Shown: piece after piece, positions 1 to 11,800 of the stretch
Numbering within the stretch: position 1 is the first letter of the stretch
Layout of the letters: every line of letters starts with the position of its first letter
Source: Diadema setosum
Lineage: Eukaryota > Echinodermata > Echinoidea > Diadematoida > Diadematidae
Assembly: GCA_033980235.1 (NCBI GenBank)
Contig: CM067067.1
Coordinates: forward strand, 19,597,239-19,661,238
Direction of reading: 5' to 3'
Length of the DNA stretch: 64,000 nt
Position numbers and translations under genes: made by a program
Notes under the pieces: model-generated
The model's input: the letters and a program-made list of their open reading frames with translations, nothing else
Databases searched by the model: none
Told to the model about the DNA's origin: nothing

Positions 1-450
1 AAAGTTATGAATTTTTGAACTTTCTGCTCAGTCAAGGCTGGATGAGAAGACTGCTAGAGCTTGTAATGTCACATGTGTACAACGATATGATGAAAGAATA
101 AAGAAAATTCAACATATTTTCACTTTTCTCGCATAACAAAAAAACACTCGACTTCTCTCTTTCAGAAGGCAGCAGGAATAATATTACCCTTAACATACGC
201 CGGTAACAAGTTGAAGAAATGTGCACTTTATTAAAAAAGTAAAGTTTTATGAAATTCTCTTTTTATTTTCTTTATATCATTGTACGCATGTGACATCATA
301 CACTGTAGAAGTCTTCTCCTCTGGCAGTGACTGGGCAGATACTCTAAATATTCACAACTTTTGAACAGATTGCCCGATTTTCCCCAAACTTTCATGGATG
401 TGTTCTACTAATATTGTTGCATTCACTCAATCCACATGTATGTGTATTGA
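1..450. mobile_element. Palindromic TTAA-type MITE, truncated by window edge
   Basis: Same family as 47055-47621. Shared stretches include AAAGTTATGAATTTTTGAA at the start and CCGATTTTC followed by CAAACTTTCA and a 'GTGTTCTACTAAT' segment at 385-412. The two arms are inverted relative to each other. The right terminus near 450 is degraded and the left lies outside the window. Confidence 0.75.
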
Positions 451-2697
451 AGGTGAGTTTGTCATTTAGGTTTTTTGCCATGGTTTGTCCGAGTGTTTTT
501 CCTGTTTATGATTTGTCAACGTGGAGCAAAATATGCGACTTAAAAAGTGCATATTTTTACACAAGTAATTTTTACGCTTGGCTGGGTGAGATGACTTTGC
601 ATGTTTTTGATTGTCCGGAATCAAGGCAGTGAATAGTGCCTTGATGTAGAATGCATGCAAAAATATGTAGAATGCATGCAAAAATATTATATGCAATGCA
701 TTGAATGCCAGTGGCAGTTTTTGAAAGTGTCATGCTGCAAAAAAAAAAGCTATGGGCTCCAGGTGGGGAAAGTTTCATGCTGCAAATGTTTCTGGTTTTA
801 CAGTAATATTTTATTATTGTTCAGTAATCTATGAAGCCAGTTCATTAATGTCAATTATAGAAAGAAATTAACTATTTCATGAATTCCATGTCCCATAAAT
901 TATGGTTTGAGCCAATTACTTGCAGTCTGTAAGGTCAGAACCAAATGTTTTCCCCCCCGATGATCTTACTGTGTTTCAGATTTAGCATCATTTCCCTTTT
1001 TGTCAGTACTTAGTATTTCAGAAAAAATTTTGATTGAGGATGTTGAATTGAGTTCAGGGTTATTTTCATGCGTCTGCTTAGGAAGCGACCACATAGTATT
1101 GAAATAAGCAAGCAACCACTGGACGGACTGACTGACAGTTCTTAGTCCCTTCTGAAGGACTAGGCTATGGGATTGAAAGGCTTCTGTGTGTGTAGTTGTG
1201 TGCAAAAAATTTTTGACTGTTTTGATGAGAAAAACAATCAGTAAGATGAGATGCCATACAATGTACAGTATGTTTCTTGCAGAAATGCATGGAAATATTA
1301 CATGTACATTTGATTTGTGGAATATCATCCTTCACCTTCAATGAACTGTGTTGTGCAATCACCAAGTCACACATTTTTGTATGCCATCTGATCACCTTGC
1401 AGGTATACAGGCTTACATTGTAGTATTACAGGGCATAGTTTGGTAGTTTTTGATCTACTGTACATTGTACCTGCAAAGATTACATGATTCAATTAGCACA
1501 AAAAAAAAAACTAAAGAAAGAGAAAAATTAGTAAAAAATAAAACCAGTTCAACGTGATTAATTCAGTGATAGTTTATGGCAAATTATGTATTTTGTAGCC
1601 GTGAGTGTTAAACTGTCATTATCCCATACATGTACAAAAATGTAGTTCCAGAACTACTGTATTTTACCACACCTAGGACAGTGCACCTTTGCTGTACTAT
1701 TTTTTATTTTTTTCTGGTTTTTTTTTTTTTTTTCTTCTAATTTTGCCAGTGCAGGATTCTACAAACCCACTTGCCTACCTGGCCCAGGCCATTGTTGGGC
1801 AAATAACCTGAATGGGCAGTTGCCTGTTAATGGTATAGAGCCATTGCACAAATGTCTTTTTGGGCTGGTGGGAGAGATATCATTTGTAATGCCCTGCTAA
1901 TAGAGAAATGATACAATTTTCAGGCTGGGGTGTTGTGGAGACATGTATGTATAATATATTTCTTGAAATATGAATGCAGAAAAAGAAAAGCAAGCAGTCT
2001 CGTGCATGGGTAACTTCTCCTTGAAACTTGTAAAAGAAAAAACACAAAATTGACAACCAATGTGAAGTTGTACGTTGTTCGCGCGGTCCCAACACATCTA
2101 TGTTCTGATTAAAAGAATCGGTGCTTAGGGCAAATAGTAGAGTGCAGTGATATTCATGGTATGGGAGCTCATTTTCATTGATTCTCTATGTTGATAGTAA
2201 GGGATTCTCTTTAAACATTTTTTTTTTTCCCCTTTGGGATACAGTAGGTACTGAAAAATGCAAATTTATCTTGTTTAATCAAAACTGTGAATTGCACTAT
2301 CAAAAATTTGTATAATGTCATATTTTGGTCCTGTGGCCTCATAAATTCACTGCTAGAAACAAAGTGCACTGTTAAATATTATTTTATGCATGTACACTTA
2401 TTTATATACATAGCTAAAGAACACACAAAAATGAGAAAATGGTCATTTAATATGATATTTAGACTGACTGCTGAACTCATCAATATTTTCTGTACTTTAT
2501 ATACAATTGTATGTCGTAGCACATATTATTTGTGGTGGTTGTTGAAACCAGCACATGAAATAATATGGTGTAATATATATTTCAAAAGAGATTTTCTTTT
2601 TATCAGTTTTCACTTTGCCCTAATGATTTAAAACAAAATAGGGTCTTCAGTGTAGCAAGAGATAAACAAGTCAACCGTTCTCATTATTGCTGTGCAG
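451..2697 (+). other. EPC intron, upstream part
   Basis: No coding segment of EPC was found here. Contains a degenerate TACTGTA-type palindromic MITE around 540-812 with a 21-bp tandem duplication (TGTAGAATGCATGCAAAAAT) near 643-685, and a T-run at 1720-1734. Confidence 0.5.
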
Positions 2698-2854
2698 GAG
2701 CATCATTTGCAGAGGGCAATATCAGCTCAACAGGTATATGGCTCTGCTAATCATTTGGTCATCCCAACGCCGGAGGTTCTCTCTAATGAAGAGTTGTATG
2801 AGAAGCTGTATGAATCGAACTGCAAGCAGAACAGGCAGTACATTCATGTACAGC
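2698..2854 (+). CDS. EPC exon a (EPcA region)
   Basis: Begins in phase 0 after TGTGCAG with EHHLQRAISAQQVYG and ends one base into a codon at a GTGAGT donor. It carries the strongly conserved HLQRAISAQQVYG block and ends in YIHVQ. The acceptor is followed by GAG, so a weak NAGNAG choice is possible. The preceding exon with the initiator Met is not in the window. Confidence 0.93.
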
Positions 2855-5800
2855 GTGAGTATTGTAATCTTCTGCTGTAAAATGGTTGGGAACAGTCATG
2901 GCACTGGCCATCTCGGGCAATTTTTCTGGTGTGTCTTTTTTTTTAATGATCACCTGTTGAATTAGGATTTTAGGCCTGATTTATGTATGCTGTAATTGAT
3001 TGCAGGTTGTCTTTTGACTTACAAATGAAAATTATGGAGTGTCAGTTTATGATCTGTTTGATAATTGAAGTTGCCTTTTGAATGAATGAAATGTATAAAT
3101 GTGAAATTATTCCAGTATGCTTCCATTGCTATTATGAGGAAACATGAGGTCACTTTCAATTGATTAAAGTTGAACAAATACAAGGAAATATTGAAAAAAG
3201 TTTTCTTGAATTATTTCTGTACAGTTTTTTTTTTAATAATAGTTTATATGTTTTACTGATTTCAACAATTGGCATTACAAACTCAAGAGTGCTAAATCTG
3301 TTTCAAGTACCGGTAGGTGAGATTTACATGTGGGTTATTTTAGGATTGGGGGAAAAACAAAACAAAAGAAGTGTTGCCAGTCTCACATCGAACAACAAGT
3401 TATTCAAAAAGTGTTTTTATTGAATGATAAGTATATGAAAAAGCGCCGAACATTTCCTGATCTGAAATGTCATAAACATTCAAAAATATTGCAACTTTGC
3501 ATACAACTGTGCCGTTACACATGAGACAAGGCATGAAACAAGTGAAATCAGACAGGTCAATGAATATGAACCATTTTTTTTTTCTTTTATGTTTGAAATA
3601 CCAACAAAACCCATTCAAAGATAATTTGTCAGAATGCCTACATCCTGTAAGTTGGTTTTTACCATGTGATTGCATCTGTTACAGCGCTCAGCATGGAGCA
3701 GGACATCCCAGACTACGATATGGACTCGGGAGACGAAAAGTGGTTGAAGGAGGAGGCCAAGCTCTTCACAGACGTCACACCTCTCAAGTTTGAAATCATG
3801 ATGGACCGGTTGGAGAAGGGTAGTGGCCAGAGGGTGAGTTAGTGCGATAGAAAACTGATTGTTTGTCTGATTTTTTGTTCTTGTTTCAGTTTCATGAAAA
3901 CGAGTGAATCAGCATGAATTATCAGTCAAAATATTCCTTTTCCTCTCAGTAAGTTGATGGTGGTAATGTTGGAAGTTCATCAAAGAATCATGTTCCTTGG
4001 GCAAATGCATGTGTAAGCTTTTCCATATAAACTGAATACTTTTTCAGTGGTTTGTGAATTTTCAATTAGTGTTATGTTTACTGTGACTTTTTGTTGTCTT
4101 GCCTGTGCAACTTAACGACACTCCTGGGATTACTGAGATTGGCTCTGCATCCTGGTATTCCTTGTGTATCACTGTTCATGGTCTCTTGTCGCCAGTATAG
4201 ATTTGAAAGAGTATGAAGCACCTGAATTCAATGGTGCATGTATGAGCATGACCCTTCAATGATGACCTGACAAGTTTCTCCTGTCGGTAGGTCACAAGGT
4301 CAAATGCCAAAGTTAGTTTTTTTTTTTTTTTTTAAAGAATTCAAGAAGATTTTAGATGATATTTAATCAGATCTGATACGATATGAGGCAATTTCCTTTT
4401 TGTTTTCTCCTTCAATGTTGTTATTGTCAAAACTTTGTCAAAACTCATTTTTGGAATAGCTTTCCAGCCCAGTCATATGTTGTATAGATAACATGTACCT
4501 TCATTAGATTTGTATCATCAATGAGCTTCCTGCATAGCCAGAACCTTGGTGATATTGTTTGTGTCGAGGTTCTCATTAAATGATGATGCTCAAAACCTTT
4601 CTGCTCCAATGGCCTGCATGGCTGGCTACAGGTGATGAATCTGAAGGACGCCAAGGCACTGTTGAAAGAGGATGACGATCTCATCATAGCCGTCTATGAC
4701 TACTGGCTCAACAAGCGAGTCAGGCTGGTGAGTGAAGGCAGCATCTAGTTAGCCAGTTAGCTGGCTTTGGACCCAGAGGAGATGTTTACTGCAGGGCTGC
4801 ACACTAAACCATTTTTTCTACTGGTCAAACCTGTCTGGCGGACCAGTAGGTATCCAGTTTTTCACTGGTCCATTCCTGAAAAAGTTACTGGTCCGATAGT
4901 GATTTTTACTGGTCCTGGACCATCAGATCAGTGCCAGTGTGCAGCGTTGGATACTGTATAAACTGACATTTTTGTGCATTTCATGAATCATAGTTGGACC
5001 GCGAATTGATCAACATGCAAAAATATCACCGTGTGCTCGGGTAATAGTGCACTTATGATAGCCTCGATGTAAATTTGCGAAAACTACATCGCTCAGAAAT
5101 GTCTGACTTCATTCGCGAAAATATCTGTATGTGAAAATAACAGCTTTACAGTAATGCATAAAGATTGATTTTTCATGGTAAAGAGAAAATAGAATTCACA
5201 AGTACAAAGAGTGCATTTATATACATGTATGGTAATGCCATAGTCATTCTATATATTTTCACTTATTTGTACAAGGTAACTACTTCACTACTTGTTGCTC
5301 TCAAGTAACCCTGTATTATGTGAGTGATAGTGAGTGCAGTAGGAAAATGCAGAGAAGCACTGAGAAAATTTAAAAGTAAGTGGTAAATGGCAGTGTATCA
5401 CTGTAAAAATTATGTTTCGTCGTAGTATGACCTCTTCTGGTTTGAGTAGCTGAAGAGTATACAAAGAGAGAAATCAACCTGTGCTGAGTAATGTGAATGC
5501 AGTATGCCTGCGTACAGAGCTGATCCAGTGTGCAGTGAATGCGCCGTGCAGGTCTACTTTCTGTTCATTGCTGCATTGCTGTATGTTCTGGGCTTCCAGG
5601 GTCACGCGCTGATCCCCGAGGTCAAGCAGGAGAAGCGAGACGGTTCCACCAGCAACAACCCCTACGTGGCTTTCAGGAGACGCACGGAGAAGATGCAGAC
5701 GAGGAAGAACCGCAAGAACGACGAGGTCTCTTATGAGAAGATGCTCAAACTCAAGAGAGACCTCGCAAAGGCAGTGTAAGTTTTTTGAGTGTGCTTCACT

Positions 5801-8800
5801 GCTTGCAATCCAGAGTTGTACCAGGAACACTTACAGTGGAGTGCAGGGCTGTGAATTTTTGGCTGTCTCAATATCCATCCTTTATCAGCTAATGCTTGTA
5901 TTCTGACTCATCATCTCTATGAAATGAGTAGGTGAAAAACAAGAGGAGTAGTGACTTATATTCCAAGACTCTGTGAGGATATTAATCTTAGAGAAAATAT
6001 ATGGATCATCTTTTAAGCAAACAAAGGTCAAAGCGTTGTACTGGCAGTAGGCTTTGTTTATTTATTTATAGAGTGTGTTATCTACTTTAATGAGAATATT
6101 CTACTATTTGCCTCTACAGGACTCTGTTGGAGATGGTGAAGAGAAGAGAAAAGAGCAAGAGAGAAAGTCTCCATCTTACGATAGAGATATTTGAAAAGAG
6201 GTAAGTTGAGCAAGTAGTACAACACTTCTGTTGTGTATGTCAGTAAAATCAAGAATTTGTCACAGCTGGGACTAACAAACTGCCCACCTGCTTACACAGT
6301 AGACTGTGCTCCATATTTATTCAGAATTGGTCTTCTGTTACATCCTCACCCCTTCCTTTTACAGCCACTTTATCAAGGATGTCAAAAGATCTTCCTTTAA
6401 AAAAAAAAACCAAACAAACAAAAAAAAAAAAAACGAAGAGAGTTATTGCTATATATTTTCTAAAGTAAAACTATGTATGATGGATGGGGTGAGATTTGTA
6501 TTATGAGAAGGTGAGAGTAAGATGAAGCGAGATGATATGTTTTACTAAAAGGCTTTAACCCTAAAAAGACTGGGGGGGGGGCCTAAAAGGCCCCCCCCTC
6601 GACATTTCGCGTGATTACTCAGCAACACGCAATGCTCTCGCCGCGATGCTCTATGACTTTTTTCTTTCGAGTTTCCCGCACATTTTGACACCAAATTTGT
6701 GACGCCCGGGGGTACGGTTCTGAAGTTACATAACTTTTTGTACATGCACGTGAGACCGAAAATGGCTCAAAAATGTGATTTTGTGTACAAAGTCAATACA
6801 AATTGAGTTTTATCACATGGTTCATATAAATATGCTTATTTTTACTCTCAATGGCTAAAATCAATTTGTTTTAGTAGTGTTATGCTTCAAAAAGGGTCTG
6901 CCACAAATTTTGCTGAAAAAAACAACAAAAACAAAGGGTCGAAAAAACAAAGAAATACATAAGAAATTCATAAAACAATAAAATAAATAAGAAATTAATT
7001 TTGATACCGAATTTTTTTTCAAGTAAATTTGCTAAGAATGCTACAAAGAATATCTAGACCAAAAATGAGCACTTTTGGAGCTTTATTTATTGATTTAGAT
7101 AAAAAAGTCTGATTTCTCGCATAAATTAGCATAATTAATCAAAATAAAATAAAAGAAGACTATTTTGGAAAATTTAAATATACGATCTTGTAGATTACAT
7201 CGCACACTACCATTGTGCAAATTTCCGCGGCGATCGCGCGATCCACGGCCGAGATCTTAAGGGGGGGCCCTTTAGGCCCCCCCCCAGTCTTTCGAGCTAC
7301 CAAAATAGCCCAGTCTTTTTAGGGTTAAGGCATGCATGTGCCCTATAGCTAGCAAAGACAAGGGTACCTTGATGTACTTTGGACACAGTGTGGCAAGTCT
7401 CACAAAAGCTTAGTCGGTTATGTAAGAACAGAGTTGACTTATGGGGATTTTTGCATGAAATGCAGCACTTGCTTTATTTTTGCTTGAACTTTTGTCCCAG
7501 ATACCTCCAATTTTAACCACCTTCCTTTGTTGTGCACAGGTATCAGATGGATGATTTCTCAGGGAGCATTTTGTCAGAGTGTGAAGAGCTGAGCAAGAAG
7601 CAGCCTTCTTTCACGATACCAGCCATACCCAACGGCAACCAGTACAGTACCTGGGGCACAAAGGTAAGGCGGTTGTGCTGAAATAACTGTCTGCCGTGAC
7701 AGGATTGGAGCTGTAAGCACTACTGTAAAAGTGGAAATTTTCGCGTTGTTGACATTTTGGTGCATTTCGTGCAACCAGAAACTAGCGCGAAAATAAAAGC
7801 ACGCGAATATTTTTGCTTGCCATATGTTGATGTACTTGGTGTCTTGATTCCGCGGAATTAAAAACACGCGAAACTCTTCTTCCCTGGCAAAGTGCGAAAA
7901 ATTAGTTGCGCGAAAATATCCACTTTTACAGTATAGGATGCAGGTTGAAGTCCCGGTTGAGAGCAGCACCGTGCTTCCCACAATTGCCTTTAACAAGCAA
8001 GAAATTTTGTATATCAAGGATCAGGCAGTATAGAAGTTTAATTGATAAGATCTAAGCCTACAGTATTTAGGAAAGAAAAAGTTAAAGGTCCAGTTTACCT
8101 TTGGGAGCAGTGATTTCAAAAATGTTCAAGATATCACATTTGATGCATATGTGTAGGTGTGTTGTATCATAAAACATCCTACCATATGAAATATTTGCAA
8201 TAAAATCTAAAATATAAGGAGATATCAGGGTTTTTCTCAGTAAACCGTAACTGTATACGGTTTAGTCTGGAAACATTTTTATTATAACTATTGTTCACAT
8301 TTTGTGTATTTAACAACACTTAACATCGATTATACGGATTCAAATTTTGACAGTAGTTGTTTCTATCCCTAACACACATTTTAGAACTATTTTAAAGCAC
8401 TAATGCTTTCATCTGCAAATGGTAAATTATGCCTTTAATTCACAGCAAATTCATTTTTATGAGCCACCAAGAATACTGGTATATTTTTTCTTTGCCTGTG
8501 TTAGTTCAACCCTGTGATTGTGAACAGTAGTGTTTTACCCTTTCCATGTCAAGGAGTCATATATGCACAAATTTCACACACATCCCTATTGACAAGAAAT
8601 GAATGTGACGTGTAGAGTGTGAAAGTAAGTTGAACCAATGAAGGGATTGTCGGTGCTTAAGAATGTTGACAGAGTGAGTTACACACATTACCTTCGAGTT
8701 GAGCAATAATGCTTGGTGGAGAGTTTTACACCTTTGCCGTGACCAGCAGTTTAGTCTCAGATATATGAATATACCCACCTGCTTTACATTGTGGAAAAAA

Positions 8801-11800
8801 AAGGAAAAAAAAGAAAAAAAAACTGTTGCAATCGAAGTGTTTTGAAAAATAACAGCGAGCAAATTTTGTACCACTCATTTTAAATGTCTTTACCAGGAGG
8901 AGACGCTAGTGAAGAAGAAGAGGGAGTACAAGAAGAGGAAGCACAAAACTTCGTCAGACAAGCCACGACAGCAATCTACGTCCAGTCCGAGGGGAGAGAG
9001 ACACACAGACGCAAGGATAGCAGAGGAAGATTTCATGGTCACGCCAACTTCAAAAGTGAGTGACAGACAAACTGGTGTATTTTTTGCTTAACTCCAGGTT
9101 TCTTTGAGAGCGAGGTATTGCAGAGGGTGGAGAGATGTTGCGTTGGCTGCCTTTGAAGTTGACCACAGTATGTGCAATGTGAGCTGCACATTTCTTCCTT
9201 TACTAGGCAGTGTAGATTGTGGGCATACAAAGTTTGTTTTCCCAAACTTTTATCCTCCTGTTGCAGTTTTGAGATGCAGTAAAAAGACGAGTATGGTACC
9301 ATATGGCACCTTATAAGAATAATTGTCAAATCAACGGAAAGGCGTATCCGAGGGAGTAGAGTGCAGAATATGTACCCGCAAACTTTACTGGAGAAACACT
9401 GGTGACCAGGAAGACTGAAACACAGACAGTGAGTGAGACAGATGCATAGAGATACAGATAAGGGGAGGGGGAGAGACATTGGTGAATTGTGGGATGACGT
9501 GGCTGTAAGTTCAGTCACTCCAGAGAAGACTTTCACACAGAATTTATCCGTGCCATACTTTTATGTTGTCTTTTTTTGTCCATCCAGGTGCAATTGTCAG
9601 ATCAGGAAGAGGAGAATGACCCTGACGGTATCTATGCATTTAGAAGAAAGAAAGGGTGCAACTACCAAGCGGTGAGACTGAAACCATTGTTCTCATTCCG
9701 ACCCATTGTGCTGAATGAAAGAGTGAAAGAATAGTGCTTTAACAACACAATAGAGACGTTTAGATACTTGGTACTTGCAAAACACAAGCAGTCTTTGTCT
9801 AACATGAAATCCTCATTCCAGTGTGGACAAAGGAAGTGTAGGCTTGCTCTTATAGTGCATTGGCAATGCTAGAGCTGCAACAAGATGTTGAGGCTGTTGT
9901 TCTTATGTGCTGTGCCCAGTTTTTACCTGTGATGTATGAACATAAATAATACAACACATGGAAAAGTTTATTTGTGGTTTCACTGTGTTATGGCAGTGAT
10001 GCAACATTAGTTTTGCCTTATATGAGTAAGATTTTGAATGAAAATTTCACATGCCATGAAAGTTATGTGCCATTCACATCAAGTTAACATGGCTATATGC
10101 TGTTTTCTCTGTTTTATGTGTAGTCTTTTGCATTTTGGATCTTGTGATACTACGTTTCTAAAATTTTCATAGGCGTAAGCTACAAATATCTATGTGTGCT
10201 GTGGTAAGACAAAGCCTCTATGCATATTTCAGTCCAAGATTGCATGACTCCCAGAAGAATGATGTGAAACCTGCCACTAAATATGATTTATTGCTCTTCC
10301 CCTATGCAGCCCAACCCAGAGCTGGTCTGTGGGTGGCCTTGGTCAGAGAGCCAGCACAAAGGTCTCCAAGAACGCAGGTATCGCTACTGCTGTTCGTCAA
10401 TACGCAGGCCGCGGAGATGCGTCGGCTTCGCACGGAGAAGAGTCGGGAGAGGTGGCAGGTATGTTGCACACTCCAGCCTCATTTTTTTTTTTTCTTGGAT
10501 GCTTCGTGGGGATGAACTGGCATGGTCAGTGCCAGTCTGTAAAAGAGAAAATGATTTGTAATTCTCCCTGTTTATGGACTGGCCTGTTGTTGGTCTGCAC
10601 TTTTCAAACCTTCAAAACACTGTTAGGTAATGTGATTGTTTTTTTTTTGTTTTTTGTTTTGACTGACCTGTTCACTCCAAAAAAGTTTGATGTAGTAATC
10701 CCCATCACACTGGAGAGTCACTTTGTTTTTAGTTTTGAACTCTAGAAATGAGAAAATTTGAGTAAATATTTAAAGACACACACAAAAAATATCTTTTGTC
10801 ATGGAATCACTGATAACCTGAAGATTTGATGTGCCAAAGGTCCCTTGTTACTGTTGCAGTGGTTAATTGCTCCAGAAGCAGGAGTCGCAACTTGATTGTT
10901 TGTGTCCCTATAGAATGTGTGTTGAAAATAAGCACACCCAGCCAAAACGTAGAGGTCATGGGGTCTGAGAATGAAATGGGAAACCAAAGTAATCATGGTC
11001 GGACTTTATCAGTAAATTTGCTGGTCTTGTGTGAATTTGCCTGCAGGATAATCCTGGACCGGGCGTGGACGCCGTGGGATGATGACTTCAGGGATCTGGA
11101 AGACCATCTTCACCCAAGGACACCCTCACCGGTCTCCTCGTCAGATGAGGAGGATGTCCCCATCTCTCCCCTGGCCCCCCGGCCATCACAAACCAGTCTT
11201 CCACTCAGTCAGATTCTTGAAGAGATCAGGGCCAATAGACTGTGAGTATTCTATGAGGATATCGCACTGTGCAGTGAAAGTGCCAGTGTTACATTGTCAC
11301 AGTGCCATAGCCTTGACCATTGACGTTTGCACAGTCTCAAACATTTTTGTTACTTTTGTGACTTATGACATAAATTGACTATCTCCATTGAGGAAATCTT
11401 GCAGCCTTTTTTTTTTTTTTTTGACACAGAGAAAATTAATAAAATTCTATTAATAATGTTAGACAATGTTGATCAAAGTTGCATGTAATTCTTTACTATG
11501 TAGACTTGTGCAATATTATAACAGTATTTGAAATACTTTTCAGAAACCATGAAATGCGAAATTTTACACATGTGGATGTCATCTTGGAAGTTGTCATGCA
11601 GTTATATCATTATTTGTTTTTTTTTGTGAGAAATTTGAAGGCAGAAGCTGAATTCTGGGAGGAAATATTGTGAATTTATGTGGTTGCAGTGTGTCATGCC
11701 TGTTGTTGTTAACAGCCCTTTGAATGATCTCATTTCTTTCCAGATCACACTTCAGACCAAAGACACCCCCTCCCAGCAAAGACAGCGAATCAAGCTCATC

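Noticed and set aside
966..1328. 120-aa - strand ORF
   Set aside because: Low-complexity hydrophobic and His/Thr-rich text with no recognisable family; consistent with a chance ORF in an intron.
2287..2631. 114-aa + strand ORF in the first EPC intron
   Set aside because: AT-rich composition, no family resemblance, no splice context and no conserved motif.
8960..9536. 165-aa - strand ORF overlapping EPC exon g
   Set aside because: Antisense of a confirmed exon and intron with no family support.
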